Positions 23,971 through 32,834 of a stretch of DNA of 64,000 nt are shown here, in pieces. This stretch comes from Cyanobium sp. ATX 6F1 (lineage in GTDB: Bacteria; Cyanobacteriota; Cyanobacteriia; PCC-6307; Cyanobiaceae): the NCBI RefSeq assembly GCF_024346315.1, contig NZ_JAGQCS010000002.1, forward strand, positions 372,001 through 436,000, given 5' to 3'. A program made the position numbers and the translations under genes. Position 1 is the stretch's first letter, and every line of letters begins with the position of its first letter. The notes beneath the pieces were generated by a model. That model worked only from the letters and a program-made list of their open reading frames with translations. It made no database searches and was not told the origin of the DNA.

Positions 23971-24647
23971 TTGCCCGCCAGCTGTTTGGAGGCGGTGCGC
24001 AGGGCGGCTGGTTCGTTGGTGCGGGCCCGCAGGAGCATCGACTTCCAGAGGAGCGGCAGCCGGCCGGCACCACGGAACGCCTCCAGCTCGAAGCCCGCCT
24101 CCACCAGCAGCTGGCCGAGGCTGCGGCGGCTCCAGAACTTGACGTGGCCCCCATCCCAGAGGGCCGTGAAGTGGGCGTCGAGCTGGCCTGTGGCGGCGAG
24201 CGCAAGGTTCTTGAGGTAGCCGTGGTACGGCGTAGAAACGATGAGTTGGCCGCCGGGGCGCAAGGCGCTGAAGGCCGCCGCCGCCCAGTCGCGGGGGGCG
24301 TAGCAGTGCTCCACCACCTCCAGGCTCACCACCAGATCAAACGGCGCTTCGCCCAACGTTTCCAGGAGCTGCGGCGTGGCGATGAGGGGCTCAAAGCGCA
24401 GCTGGGGATGGGCGCGCCGGGCCTCGGCGATCCCGGAGGCGCTCGGGTCCACCCCCACCACCTGGAAGCCGCGCCCGGCCAGCCAGCCGCTCAACCAGCC
24501 GTTGCCGCAGCCCAGATCAAGCACCCGCAACGGACCCTGCGGCCCCTGGGCGGCCGGTAGCAGCTGTGCCAGGGGCGCCAGCAGGAAGGCCTCCTCAGAG
24601 GGAATCCGCTGGCTCCAGCCGTAGTCGCCGATCGCGGGTGCCGTCAC
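23949..24647 (-). CDS. Class I SAM-dependent methyltransferase
   Basis: A 232-aa cytoplasmic methyltransferase. Motif I is VLDLGCGNGWLSGWLAGRGF, followed by VVGVDPSASGI, and the post-motif LVVSLEVVEHCYAP is typical of the UbiG-like group (Methyltransf_11/23). It starts at GTG 24647, overlapping the stop of the upstream glycosyltransferase (GTGA), so the two are probably coupled. The substrate is most likely a sugar or lipid-linked glycan of the surface polymer. The last ~20 residues coincide with the MNT/HEPN insertion edge and may not be original. Confidence 0.85.
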   Translation of the reverse strand: MTAPAIGDYGWSQRIPSEEAFLLAPLAQLLPAAQGPQGPLRVLDLGCGNGWLSGWLAGRGFQVVGVDPSASGIAEARRAHPQLRFEPLIATPQLLETLGEAPFDLVVSLEVVEHCYAPRDWAAAAFSALRPGGQLIVSTPYHGYLKNLALAATGQLDAHFTALWDGGHVKFWSRRSLGQLLVEAGFELEAFRGAGRLPLLWKSMLLRARTNEPAALRTASKQLAGNGNGPSS

Positions 24648-25438
24648 ATCCGGGCCTCCCAGAGCATCAGGCTTAGCAGGATTTCGGCATACATCCGCTG
24701 GAAGGCATAGAACCAGCCGCGCCAGCCATCGAGCAGGCCGCCCTTGAGCACCAGACACACCAGCAGCACCGCAAACGGGGCGAGCACATGGGTCTTGCGC
24801 AGGCGATCGGCGGCGGAGAGCTGACCATGGGGAGTGGTGAGCAACTTGCTGGCTTCCTGTTGGAGATAACCCTCCTGGGAACGCAGCCAACGGGCAAGAG
24901 GTTTGCGGTCGTCGTGGAGGATCGGCTGATTCAGCAAAGCTGATGCACCCTGGAGCTCATAGCGATGGGCATGGCCGTCGTTGACGTAGCGGCCGGAACC
25001 CAGCCGGTACAAGGCCAGTCGAGGGGGGAGAATGGATCCCCGCAAAGGCTTTCCATCGACGCAATAGCGAAAGGGAATGCGGAAACCTTTGATGGCATCA
25101 GAGACTTCAGCCAAGGCTGCTCGGATTTCAGCAACGAGCCCTAGGGAAATCCGGTAATCGGCATCAAGGCTGAGCACCCATGAGGTATTGATCTGTGTGA
25201 GGCCGAAGTTGCACTGCTCAGCAAACGAATCGAAGGCGCGGTGGACGACTTCCACCCGAGAATGGAGCGCCAGGATCTCCAGGGTGCGATCGGTGCTGCC
25301 GCTGTCGATGACCACGATCCGCTGCGCCCAGGTCAGGCCCTCGAGGGTACGGGCGATGTTGGGCTCCTCATTGTAAGTGAGCAGCAGTGGCGTGATCCCA
25401 TCCAGAACCGAGCTGCAGTCAACCACGCCGAAATACAT
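24644..25438 (-). CDS. Glycosyltransferase family 2
   Basis: A 264-aa GT-A enzyme related to the WaaE/KdtX lipooligosaccharide glucosyltransferase group: PLLLTYNEEPNIARTLEGL, VIDSGSTDRTLEIL and the DxD-type LSLDADYRIS. The C-terminal third contains a hydrophobic segment (VLAPFAVLLVCLVLKGGLLDG) for membrane contact. The start at 25438 overlaps the upstream gene by 20 nt; a GTG at 25426 is an alternative. Followed by the coupled methyltransferase. Confidence 0.88.
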   Translation of the reverse strand: MYFGVVDCSSVLDGITPLLLTYNEEPNIARTLEGLTWAQRIVVIDSGSTDRTLEILALHSRVEVVHRAFDSFAEQCNFGLTQINTSWVLSLDADYRISLGLVAEIRAALAEVSDAIKGFRIPFRYCVDGKPLRGSILPPRLALYRLGSGRYVNDGHAHRYELQGASALLNQPILHDDRKPLARWLRSQEGYLQQEASKLLTTPHGQLSAADRLRKTHVLAPFAVLLVCLVLKGGLLDGWRGWFYAFQRMYAEILLSLMLWEARM

Positions 25439-26357
25439 TAAGCAGAAGTAATCTCAGGGCCAACAGCAACTTAGCCACTAAATTAATGGGCGGATCCGGA
25501 TGGGCACACAACAGAATAGGTTCGCTGTCCGCAGAGAAAGGGCGATTTCTGTCGACATAGATTACATCGAAATGCTGCTTAGAGAGACCAGAGAGATGCA
25601 ACACCGGTGATGAGCCAGCCTGGGCAATCAGTTGCTGAGCCGTAAGCCGTTGCTTGGAGGAGATGAACTTAACCCGATTGGCTCGCACGTCCGCAGCGGA
25701 ACGGGTGGCGAACCCTGAGAGAACGCAGGCCGACTGACCATCGAAGAACCTCGGCTCCACGTCACGCCCCGCCAGCAGCGACCAAGCTGATTGCTCGGAC
25801 CACCATTTGTTGCGTAAACCCGCGAAGTAGCGCCTGACCGTGCGCTCGAGGAAATGGAGATCAATCGCGGCGGGCTGCAGCAGCACAAAACCTGCATTAA
25901 ACGACAGCACCATCGCTTCCCGCAACGGCATTGTCCAATGAGCCCGGTAGGCCGGCACGTCCTCTCGCAGGTAATGGAGGCATGTTCCCTCGGGGAGCCG
26001 CACAGGGCAACGGATCAGAACATCGGTATCGATCAGCAGCACCCGTTCCAGATCTGCTCCGATCACCGCGACATCGAGAATCTTGCGCCAAGTGAGATCC
26101 TCCGCACGGATCTGACGCAGTAAAGGAAAGGGTTCCAACGCCACCGCAACGCGTTGCTCCTGATCCAGTTCGATGCGAAAGCGGAGGTGTCTGGGCAGCA
26201 CAGACAGCGCCTCTGGCGTGAGTTCGCCGCCCCCATCGGAAAGCAGAAGAATCTCGTCCGAGCATCCTTCCATCAGCCCCCAGGACCGCACGCAATCGGG
26301 TACCCAGGAGTGCTGCAGGGGCCAAAGGCCAATCAATGAGACCAAGGTTGTGTTCAT
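25419..26357 (-). CDS. Putative glycosyltransferase (GT-A fold)
   Basis: A 312-aa protein of uncertain family. The segment LERVLLIDTDVLIRCPV carries a DTD motif like the metal-binding DxD of retaining GT-A enzymes, and LSFNAGFVLLQPAAID matches the NxGxxL element seen after it in GT8-like proteins. GLSKQHFDVIYVD may be the C-terminal metal His. The end is hydrophobic (NLVAKLLLALRLLLLNVF). Its place in the cluster supports a role in sugar transfer; donor and acceptor are unknown. Confidence 0.65.
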   Translation of the reverse strand: MNTTLVSLIGLWPLQHSWVPDCVRSWGLMEGCSDEILLLSDGGGELTPEALSVLPRHLRFRIELDQEQRVAVALEPFPLLRQIRAEDLTWRKILDVAVIGADLERVLLIDTDVLIRCPVRLPEGTCLHYLREDVPAYRAHWTMPLREAMVLSFNAGFVLLQPAAIDLHFLERTVRRYFAGLRNKWWSEQSAWSLLAGRDVEPRFFDGQSACVLSGFATRSAADVRANRVKFISSKQRLTAQQLIAQAGSSPVLHLSGLSKQHFDVIYVDRNRPFSADSEPILLCAHPDPPINLVAKLLLALRLLLLNVFRRG

Positions 26358-26463
26358 GAACGCAGGAGTTCTCGCTGGGACAGCTGGGGGCCTGCATGGC
26401 TCACCATGGATTGATCAGGCTGTCGGGTAACCACGAATGGATCGATGAGATAAACACAGGCCT

Positions 26464-27696
26464 TTAGATTTCAGTCCTTAGAGGGGATCGGGCCGATGGT
26501 CGACGCCCACCAGCGCCAGAGAAGTCCTTGAGGATCTCCTGGTAGTACTGCTCCAGCTGAGCAACAATCGATCCCCAGCAGTAAATGTTCGTGGCCAGAA
26601 GGCGCGCCGCCTCCGTCATCGCGGCAGGTGGTTGTTCCAGGGCGCGCTTTAACGCCCCGGCCAGGGCCTCCAAGTCGGCCTCCACCACCACACCCGCCCC
26701 AGCCCGTTCCACCGCAGCGGCGATGGCTACGCCTGGACAGAGAATCACGGGGGTGCCAGCGGCGAGGGCTTCGGCGGCGGCGATGCCGAAGTTTTCTGAA
26801 GCCGAGGGCAGCACGAACCAGTCGGCGCGCTGCAGCAGCTCCAGTTTGCGGGCACCAGCCACAAAACCCAGCCACTGGCAGCGTTCGGCAAGGCCCAGCC
26901 GCTGAGCGAGGGCCCTGAGCTCGGCCAGATAGGCGGGCTCCCCCTCCCCGGCGATCTGCAGCGTCCAGGGGGCCTCGGGGCGCTGGAGTTGCAGGGCGGC
27001 GAGGGCCTCCAGCAGCAGCGGCAGTTGCTTCTTGGGATGGAGGCGAGAAAGGAACAAAAAGACAATCCGATCAGACGCCCCACGCTCCCGCGCCAGCAGC
27101 AACTCCGGCAACTCCGGCAGCTCCACCCCCAGGGGCAACACGAAGGACGGGGTGGCCAGGCCCAGATCCGCCGCTTCCTGCTGCTCGGCGTCACTGGTGA
27201 AGTGCAAGGCCGCCGCCCCCTCCAGGTTGCGGCGCTCGATCAGCCTGAGCAGCAGCCGCTTGCGGCCAGGGCTCTGCTTCAGGCTCCAGCGGTTGAGCTG
27301 GCCGATGCTGCGCAGCAGGTAGGGCACCTTCAGGGCCCGGGCGACGGCCATGCCGCTGGTGGAGGGATAGGAGAACAGCGCATGCACGTGCAGCAGATCG
27401 AACTCACGCAGGTGGGCCCGCAGCCAGCGCGTGAGCCCAGGGGCCACGGCGAATTCCCGCAGGGGCCCCAGGGGCGGACTCCAGCGGGGAAAGGCCAGCA
27501 CGGGTACGCCCTGGCGTTCGTGCCACTCGCCCAGGGGCAGATCCGCCAGCAGCCCCGGCCCGTCGTCGTTGGTGGTGAGGATGCGGGCGTCCACCCCCTG
27601 GCGGCGCAGCTCGGCGGCCATCGCCAGCACCGCCTGGCTGGGGCCACCGCGCAAGGGACTGATCGAGGGGATGAGGTGGAGGATTCTCAGCAACAT
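26464..27696 (-). CDS. Glycosyltransferase family 4
   Basis: A 410-aa GT-B enzyme. The N-terminal acceptor domain begins ILHLIPSISPLRGGPSQAVLAMAAELRR. The C-terminal donor domain has FLFLSRLHPKKQLPLLLEAL and the retaining E-x7-E motif in SASENFGIAAAEALAAGTPVI. The first ~32 codons are duplicated at 28898-28991, upstream of an imported acyltransferase gene. It is separated from that gene by only 37 nt. Confidence 0.92.
   Translation of the reverse strand: MLLRILHLIPSISPLRGGPSQAVLAMAAELRRQGVDARILTTNDDGPGLLADLPLGEWHERQGVPVLAFPRWSPPLGPLREFAVAPGLTRWLRAHLREFDLLHVHALFSYPSTSGMAVARALKVPYLLRSIGQLNRWSLKQSPGRKRLLLRLIERRNLEGAAALHFTSDAEQQEAADLGLATPSFVLPLGVELPELPELLLARERGASDRIVFLFLSRLHPKKQLPLLLEALAALQLQRPEAPWTLQIAGEGEPAYLAELRALAQRLGLAERCQWLGFVAGARKLELLQRADWFVLPSASENFGIAAAEALAAGTPVILCPGVAIAAAVERAGAGVVVEADLEALAGALKRALEQPPAAMTEAARLLATNIYCWGSIVAQLEQYYQEILKDFSGAGGRRPSARSPLRTEI
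27591..27684. repeat. Direct repeat copy A (5' end of glycosyltransferase gene)
   Basis: These 94 nt match 28898-28991 in the same orientation with 8 mismatches by my count. The copy lies inside the intact glycosyltransferase gene at 26464. Together the two copies flank the AT-rich acyltransferase gene. Confidence 0.85.
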
Positions 27697-27733
27697 GTAC
27701 CAAGCCGAAACGATCGAATCCCAAAAGCTTGAA

Positions 27734-28840
27734 TCACTCCCTTCTCAACGAGGCGCGTACGGAGAAAAACGGTTTCTCAAGCAAGGAATAAGATGCGACT
27801 GCTACTACAAAGGAAGGCACAAGCCAAATCCTCCAATCCCACAGGAATGGAATGGAGTAATCCTGAGAATGGCCGAAGAAGAAGTGCGAGAGAAAAAGTA
27901 CGTGCCAAACATAAAGAGAATAGCTAATGACACCGATACTGATCAACCATTTAGCGGATAACGCCCTTACCAAAATCCCGCCTGTTTCCGAGCAGGCCAA
28001 AAATATTTCAAATAACATGATCAAACCGATCAGGGGCTGCCTCAGTGCATCGAGCAATAGTGGCCCCGCATGATAACAGTCCAGGAAGAACATGACAGGA
28101 ACGAGAAGGATTCCTGCAACTTGAGCCTCCCCCGCGGAAAAGAATTTAGCAATCGACGAATTATTTAATCTTCTCCAAAGATAGGCGCCTGCGACGCCAA
28201 TTACAAGAGAATCTGCATAACGCATCAAACCGCGGGGCCCCAGCAATCTTGCGATAACTGAACCGCCGGCCCCAGGATCTGGAGCGGCCAGTCGAACCAA
28301 TACCACAACGGAAACGATTAAAAATATGCCTACGATGGCTTTCCTTGGTGAACCAAAGCCAAAGAGAATAAACATCATGGGCCACAACGCATAAAACTGC
28401 CACTCAACAGAAAGACTCCAGAAATGAACTGTCGCCGAGTTGCCAACACCAAGATAATTCCTTGTTTGACTCAAAGCACCTGCATACGAAGAAAGACTGT
28501 CCGAATAAATCAAAACGAGATCAAGAAGCATAAGAGTGGCAATGTAGACGACACAGACCGGCAGCAACCGATACGCACGTCGCAGGTAAAACTTGCGGAG
28601 ATCCACAGACCCCTTGCATTGGAGCTCATCCAACAAAATACCTGAAATTAAAAATCCAGACAAGACAAGGAAAATTCTTACTCCAAGATCGCCAAAAGAA
28701 AATACCCAATGATAAGCATTGGCAATTTGCACAGGAAAATTGTTGGCATAAGGGAAGTGAGAGATCAATACCAAAATAATAGCGACTCCTCTAATACCAT
28801 CCAAGCTCTTAATGCGCCCTGACTTTCTAAGGGAATTCAT
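27734..28840 (-). CDS. Acyltransferase-3 family membrane protein
   Basis: A 368-aa inner-membrane enzyme that would O-acylate (usually acetylate) extracytoplasmic sugars. It starts MNSLRKSGRIKSLDGIRGVAIILVLISHFPY; the LDGIRG and early His are standard for the family, as are RIFLVLSGFLISGIL and RKFYLRRAYRLLPV. About ten helices follow. The gene is clearly more AT-rich than its neighbours on both sides and sits between two copies of a glycosyltransferase 5' end, so it was probably acquired separately. The frame reaches 28849, but the ATG at 28840 is the better start. Confidence 0.9.
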   Translation of the reverse strand: MNSLRKSGRIKSLDGIRGVAIILVLISHFPYANNFPVQIANAYHWVFSFGDLGVRIFLVLSGFLISGILLDELQCKGSVDLRKFYLRRAYRLLPVCVVYIATLMLLDLVLIYSDSLSSYAGALSQTRNYLGVGNSATVHFWSLSVEWQFYALWPMMFILFGFGSPRKAIVGIFLIVSVVVLVRLAAPDPGAGGSVIARLLGPRGLMRYADSLVIGVAGAYLWRRLNNSSIAKFFSAGEAQVAGILLVPVMFFLDCYHAGPLLLDALRQPLIGLIMLFEIFLACSETGGILVRALSAKWLISIGVISYSLYVWHVLFLSHFFFGHSQDYSIPFLWDWRIWLVPSFVVAVASYSLLEKPFFSVRASLRRE

Positions 28841-28865
28841 TTGAAGCAAATTCGTTGTTTATTGG

Positions 28866-28997
28866 TCATGAATTCAAGAGTTTAACTTGAACAAATTCCA
28901 CCCCCTCACGGCGCAGCTCGGCGGTCATCGCCAGCACCGCCTGGCTGGGGCCGCCGCGCAGAGGGCTAATCGAGGGGATGAGGTGGAGGATGTTCAT
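28866..28997 (-). pseudogene. 5' remnant of a glycosyltransferase gene
   Basis: Encodes MNILHLIPSISPLRGGPSQ and about 16 further matching residues (to REGVEF), then diverges to VQVKLLNS and a stop after 43 codons. The matched part is the N-terminus of the GT4 gene at 26464. A full gene of about 1.2 kb must have been lost or replaced here. The remnant starts 7 nt after the FkbM gene. Confidence 0.82.
28898..28991. repeat. Direct repeat copy B (glycosyltransferase remnant)
   Basis: Matches 27591-27684 with 8 mismatches in 94 positions. The similarity ends abruptly at 28898, where AT-rich sequence of the acyltransferase segment begins. Confidence 0.85.
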
Positions 28998-29004
28998 GCC
29001 GGCC

Positions 29005-29856
29005 TCAGATCGAAAGGCCCAGCACATCGAAGCAGGGCGCTGAGGCCACCCGGCCGCGGGCCCAGGTGAGATCTCGGATCCAGATCTGGTTGCCGGTGCG
29101 GGCATGGGGATCAACCGTGATCGTCCGGGTCCAGGGGTCGTAGCCGCAGGCCTGGTAGCCATGGCCCAACAGCACGCTCTGCACATCCGGGCTGCGGTCT
29201 TCGATCAACAGCGCCATCGGCGGCGCCTCAGCCAGGGTCTGCCGGGCTCCGCGCAGCACCTCCCGTTCGTGGCCTTCCACATCGAGCTTCCAGAGCGCGG
29301 CCTGGCGCAACCCCGCAATGGCATCGATCGGCAGCACCTCGACGCCGGCGGCGTGCCCGGCGTAGTCGTCTCCCACCACCTGATTCATTGGACCGCGATC
29401 GAGGCTGAAGCGCAGGTGGCCTGGCTCACTGCCGAGGGCGGCCTGATAGGCGCTGACCTGATCGAGCAGGCCATTGAAGGCGAGATTGCGCTGCAGCCAG
29501 GAGAAGGTGGCGGGGGCCGGCTCGAAGCTCAGCGAACAGCAGCCCACGGCCCCCGAAGCCAGCACGGTGTAGCTGCCCACGTTGGCTCCCAGGTCGGCGA
29601 AGCTGTCCGCAGGCCGGAGGAGATGCAGCACAAAGGCCATGTCGGGCCATTCATGCAGACCGCAGTAGAAGTTGCCGGTGGCGCCGGTCATGCCGCGGGT
29701 GATCACGAGGCTGGTGCCATTGACCCAGGGCACGGCCACGGGCCAGGGCAAGAGCCGGGCGCCGGGCTGCCAGCGCAGATAGCGGCCGGTCGCCTGAAGC
29801 CGGTCGCGACGGCTGAGCGGATGGCGCCAGATGTAGGGCAGGCCCCTTTGGAACAT
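29005..29856 (-). CDS. FkbM-family methyltransferase
   Basis: A 283-aa SAM-dependent methyltransferase. The SAM-binding start is FADLGANVGSYTVLAS, then LSFEPAPATFSWLQRNL, and the family motif ALWKLDVEGHEREVLRGA near residue 200. It probably O-methylates a sugar hydroxyl. The start at 29856 (MFQRGLPYIW) shares one base with the asnB stop (TGATG). The first of four FkbM-type enzymes in the island. Confidence 0.9.
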   Translation of the reverse strand: MFQRGLPYIWRHPLSRRDRLQATGRYLRWQPGARLLPWPVAVPWVNGTSLVITRGMTGATGNFYCGLHEWPDMAFVLHLLRPADSFADLGANVGSYTVLASGAVGCCSLSFEPAPATFSWLQRNLAFNGLLDQVSAYQAALGSEPGHLRFSLDRGPMNQVVGDDYAGHAAGVEVLPIDAIAGLRQAALWKLDVEGHEREVLRGARQTLAEAPPMALLIEDRSPDVQSVLLGHGYQACGYDPWTRTITVDPHARTGNQIWIRDLTWARGRVASAPCFDVLGLSI

Positions 29857-31658
29857 CACGTCAGCTCCACCCCCAGGTGCCGCTCCAGCCAATCGCTGAG
29901 CACCAGCAGCCCCCAGCGGCGGGCCCAGGGGCGCAGGTCGAGGTCGGCGGGGGTGGGGGGCAGCGGCGGCAGCCCCCAGGCGCGGGGTTGGAAGTCGTTG
30001 GCGTCGAACCAGCGCTGGAAGGGGAAGGAGAAGCCCTGCTTGGGGGCCCGGCCCACCAGCGCTTCGGCCTCGGGCACCGCCTGGCGCAACAGGCGCTTAC
30101 GCGCCGCCAGGCGCTGGGCGGCCGGCTGACCGGCCACGGCCCGCAGCAGCTCCGCATCCACCAGCGGCAGGCGCAACTCCAGCGCGTGGGCCATCGCCAT
30201 CCCATCGCTGTCGATCAGCAGTTGCTGGCCCATGTAGAGGCTGCTCTCCAGCCAGGCGATCTGATCCGCGGCGCTGGGGAAGCGGGAGGAATCCTCCACG
30301 GGTGAGGCCTCAGGGCCTTGCGGCTCCGGGGGCTCCAGGCCCCAGTGGCGCAGCAGGCGGGCCACCTCGCTGGGGGAGAAGATGCCGCGCAGGGAGCGGT
30401 AGCTGCTCTCGATCGAGGCCGGCCGGCGCAGGCCGTCGGCGATCCGCTGGGCACCGGCGCGGTGGCTGCGGCCGAGGGCGGCGGCGGCCAACGGAGCCAG
30501 GGCCTGCAGGCCGCGGTGCAGCCGCCAGGCCCGGGGCAGGCGCTGGAAGCTGGGGTAGCCACCAAACAATTCATCGCCGCCCAGGCCGCTGAGCACCACC
30601 TTGAGCCCCAGCCCCGCCGCCAGCTTGGAGACGCCGTAGGTGTTGAAGCCATCGACGCTGGGCTGATCGATCGCCCCCAGGAAGCCGGGGATGTGGGCGG
30701 CCGCATCGGCGGCGCGGAGCTGCACGTTGTGGTGGGTGGCGCCGAACTGACGGGCGAGGGCGGCGGCACGCCCGGATTCATCGAAGCCGGCCTCGGCGAA
30801 GCCGATCGAGATGGTGGTGAGCGGCTGCTCCGCCAACGCGAGCACGGCGGCGGAATCAAGACCACCGGAGAGGAACAGGCCCACGGGCACATCGCTGAGC
30901 AGGTGGGCCCGCACCGAGGCGCCCAGGGCCGTGCGGGTGTGGGCCACCAGATCGGGGCCCTCCAGCACCCCATCGGGGGCGTAGCTGGGCTGCCAGTGGC
31001 GCTGGATCTGCCAGCGGCCCTCCTGCCAGAGGCCCAGGTGGCCGGGGGGCAGCGGGGTGATCCCCTCCACCAGGGTGCGGTGGTGGGGGAGGCTGCCCTG
31101 GCTCAGGAAATCGGCCAGCCCCTGCCGATCCAGCCGCCGCGGCACCCGCCCGGTGGCCAGCAGGGCGCGCAGCTCGGAGGCGAACAGCAGTTCGCCATGG
31201 CTGCCGTGGTGCAGGTAGAGGGGCTTGATGCCGTAGGGATCGCGGGCCAGCAGGGCGCGGCGTTCCTGGCGATCCCAGAGGCAGAAGGCGTACATGCCCC
31301 GTAGCCGCTGCAGGGCGCCGAGGCCATAGCGCGCATAGAGCTCCAGCAGCACTTCGGTGTCGCTGCTCGAATGGAAGCGGTGGCCCAGGCGCTCCAGCTG
31401 ACAGCGCAGCTCGCGCTGGTTGTAGATCTCGCCGTTGAACACCACCACGTAGCGCCCGCAGGCCGAGGGCATCGGCTGGTGGCCGGCGGGGGAGAGGTCC
31501 TGGATCGCCAGGCGCCGGTGAACCAGGGTGATGCCCCGCTCACTCCAGACACCGGCGTCATCGGGGCCGCGGTGGGCGAGGGCCTGGTCGAGGGCCGCCA
31601 CCAGATCGGGAGCCGATGGCTCGGCGGAGGGAGACAACAGGCCAGCGATGCCGCACAT
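29856..31658 (-). CDS. asnB: Asparagine synthase (glutamine-hydrolysing) / glycan amidotransferase
   Basis: A 600-aa two-domain protein. The N-terminal class II glutaminase begins MCGIAGLLSP with Cys2 as nucleophile, and has HRRLAIQDLSPAG and FNGEIYN. The C-terminal synthetase has the pyrophosphate loop LFLSGGLDSAAVLAL and a KVVLSGLGGDELFGGY segment. Cells need only one asparagine synthase; copies inside polysaccharide clusters are thought to amidate uronic or amino sugars or other glycan parts, and a family of such enzymes accompanies exosortase/EPS loci. Which role applies cannot be told here. Coupled to the FkbM gene downstream and 3 nt from the glycosyltransferase upstream. Confidence 0.88.
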   Translation of the reverse strand: MCGIAGLLSPSAEPSAPDLVAALDQALAHRGPDDAGVWSERGITLVHRRLAIQDLSPAGHQPMPSACGRYVVVFNGEIYNQRELRCQLERLGHRFHSSSDTEVLLELYARYGLGALQRLRGMYAFCLWDRQERRALLARDPYGIKPLYLHHGSHGELLFASELRALLATGRVPRRLDRQGLADFLSQGSLPHHRTLVEGITPLPPGHLGLWQEGRWQIQRHWQPSYAPDGVLEGPDLVAHTRTALGASVRAHLLSDVPVGLFLSGGLDSAAVLALAEQPLTTISIGFAEAGFDESGRAAALARQFGATHHNVQLRAADAAAHIPGFLGAIDQPSVDGFNTYGVSKLAAGLGLKVVLSGLGGDELFGGYPSFQRLPRAWRLHRGLQALAPLAAAALGRSHRAGAQRIADGLRRPASIESSYRSLRGIFSPSEVARLLRHWGLEPPEPQGPEASPVEDSSRFPSAADQIAWLESSLYMGQQLLIDSDGMAMAHALELRLPLVDAELLRAVAGQPAAQRLAARKRLLRQAVPEAEALVGRAPKQGFSFPFQRWFDANDFQPRAWGLPPLPPTPADLDLRPWARRWGLLVLSDWLERHLGVELT

Positions 31659-31661
31659 CGC

Positions 31662-32834
31662 TCAGGTCTCCCGCACAAGCGCCGGCACATCAGCCAGCAA
31701 CGTCCGCAGCCGCCCACAGAACGCCTCAAAGCCAAAGCGCTCCGCCACCGCCGCCGCCAGGGCCTCACGCTGATGCCAGAGGGGCTCGCCGTAGCCCTCG
31801 AGCAGGGCCTGGATGGGCGGGGCCAGGGGCAGGCGCGGGTCCACCAGGCAGCCGAAGGCGCCATCGGCGAGCGGATCCACCGAGCCATCGCGGTTACCGG
31901 CCAACACGGGCGTGCCGCAGCCGGCAGCCTCGAGAAACACGATGCCGAAGCCTTCTTTTTCACTGGGCAGCGCAAACAGGCTGGCAAGGCGGTAGTGGTC
32001 GGCCAGTTCAGCGGCGGCGATCCGGCCGGGCAACTGCACGGAATCGCTGAGATTCAGGGAGCGCAACAGGGCCCGCAGGCGGAGGACGTCATCGCCCTCT
32101 CCGCCGATCAGCAGGCGCAGGGCGGGGCGGCTGAGCAACAGCTCGGGCATGGCCGCGATCAGGCCGTCAACGTGCTTATAGCGATCGAGGCTGGAGAGCC
32201 GCGTGAGGCAGAAGATCAGCGGCTGATCGGGCTCCAAGCCATAGCGTTCGAGCAGATGGGGGGGCCGAGGGCCCGGGCAGAAGGTCCAATCGCTGTAGGT
32301 GTTGGGCAGCACCACCAGCTCCGGGCAGGGGCCGACTCGCCTGGAGCCCAGCTGGCGGCGTAGCTGGTGCTCGGTGTAGCGGCTCACCGGCAGCAGCCGC
32401 GACAGTCGGCGCAGGGCCCAGCGGCGCGGCCCCGGCCGCAGGTTCCAGACGTCGATGCCATGGGCCGAGGCCCAGGTGGGGCAGCCCGCCAGCCGCCCCA
32501 GCAGCAGTTGGATCGGGGCGAAGTTGGGATGGGTGGCGATCAGCAGGGCGGGTCGCTGGCGCCGGAGCGACGCCAGAAGGGCGCCGATGAAGCGCAGAAA
32601 GGCCCAGCCCCTGACGGGCGAACCCAGCAGGTGCAGCTCGATGCGGGGATCCAGCTGCGCGGGGCGGTGGCGGGGGCGGTCGTTGCGCACAAACACCCGC
32701 AGGCGAACGGCCGGGGGCAGCACCTGCAGCAGGCCGCGGATCATGGTGCGGCTGTAGATCTGCACGCCGCCGTCGCTGGCGTAGAGCTCAGGCACGATCA
32801 GGTCCACCACCGGAGCCGGTGAGCGGCGGGCCAT
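31662..32834 (-). CDS. Glycosyltransferase family 4
   Basis: A 390-aa GT-B enzyme. Acceptor domain: ELYASDGGVQIYSRTMIRGL. Donor domain: FCLTRLSSLDRYKHVDGLIAAMPEL and the E-x7-E motif PSEKEGFGIVFLEAAGCGTPVLAGNRDGS. LPNTYSDW precedes the donor domain as in mannosyl or rhamnosyl transferases of this family. The start shares one base with the upstream gene's stop (TGATG). The sugar is unknown. Confidence 0.9.
   Translation of the reverse strand: MARRSPAPVVDLIVPELYASDGGVQIYSRTMIRGLLQVLPPAVRLRVFVRNDRPRHRPAQLDPRIELHLLGSPVRGWAFLRFIGALLASLRRQRPALLIATHPNFAPIQLLLGRLAGCPTWASAHGIDVWNLRPGPRRWALRRLSRLLPVSRYTEHQLRRQLGSRRVGPCPELVVLPNTYSDWTFCPGPRPPHLLERYGLEPDQPLIFCLTRLSSLDRYKHVDGLIAAMPELLLSRPALRLLIGGEGDDVLRLRALLRSLNLSDSVQLPGRIAAAELADHYRLASLFALPSEKEGFGIVFLEAAGCGTPVLAGNRDGSVDPLADGAFGCLVDPRLPLAPPIQALLEGYGEPLWHQREALAAAVAERFGFEAFCGRLRTLLADVPALVRET

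Noticed and set aside
29104-30129. 341-aa plus-strand frame
   Set aside because: It is antisense to the FkbM and asnB genes and has shadow-type composition.
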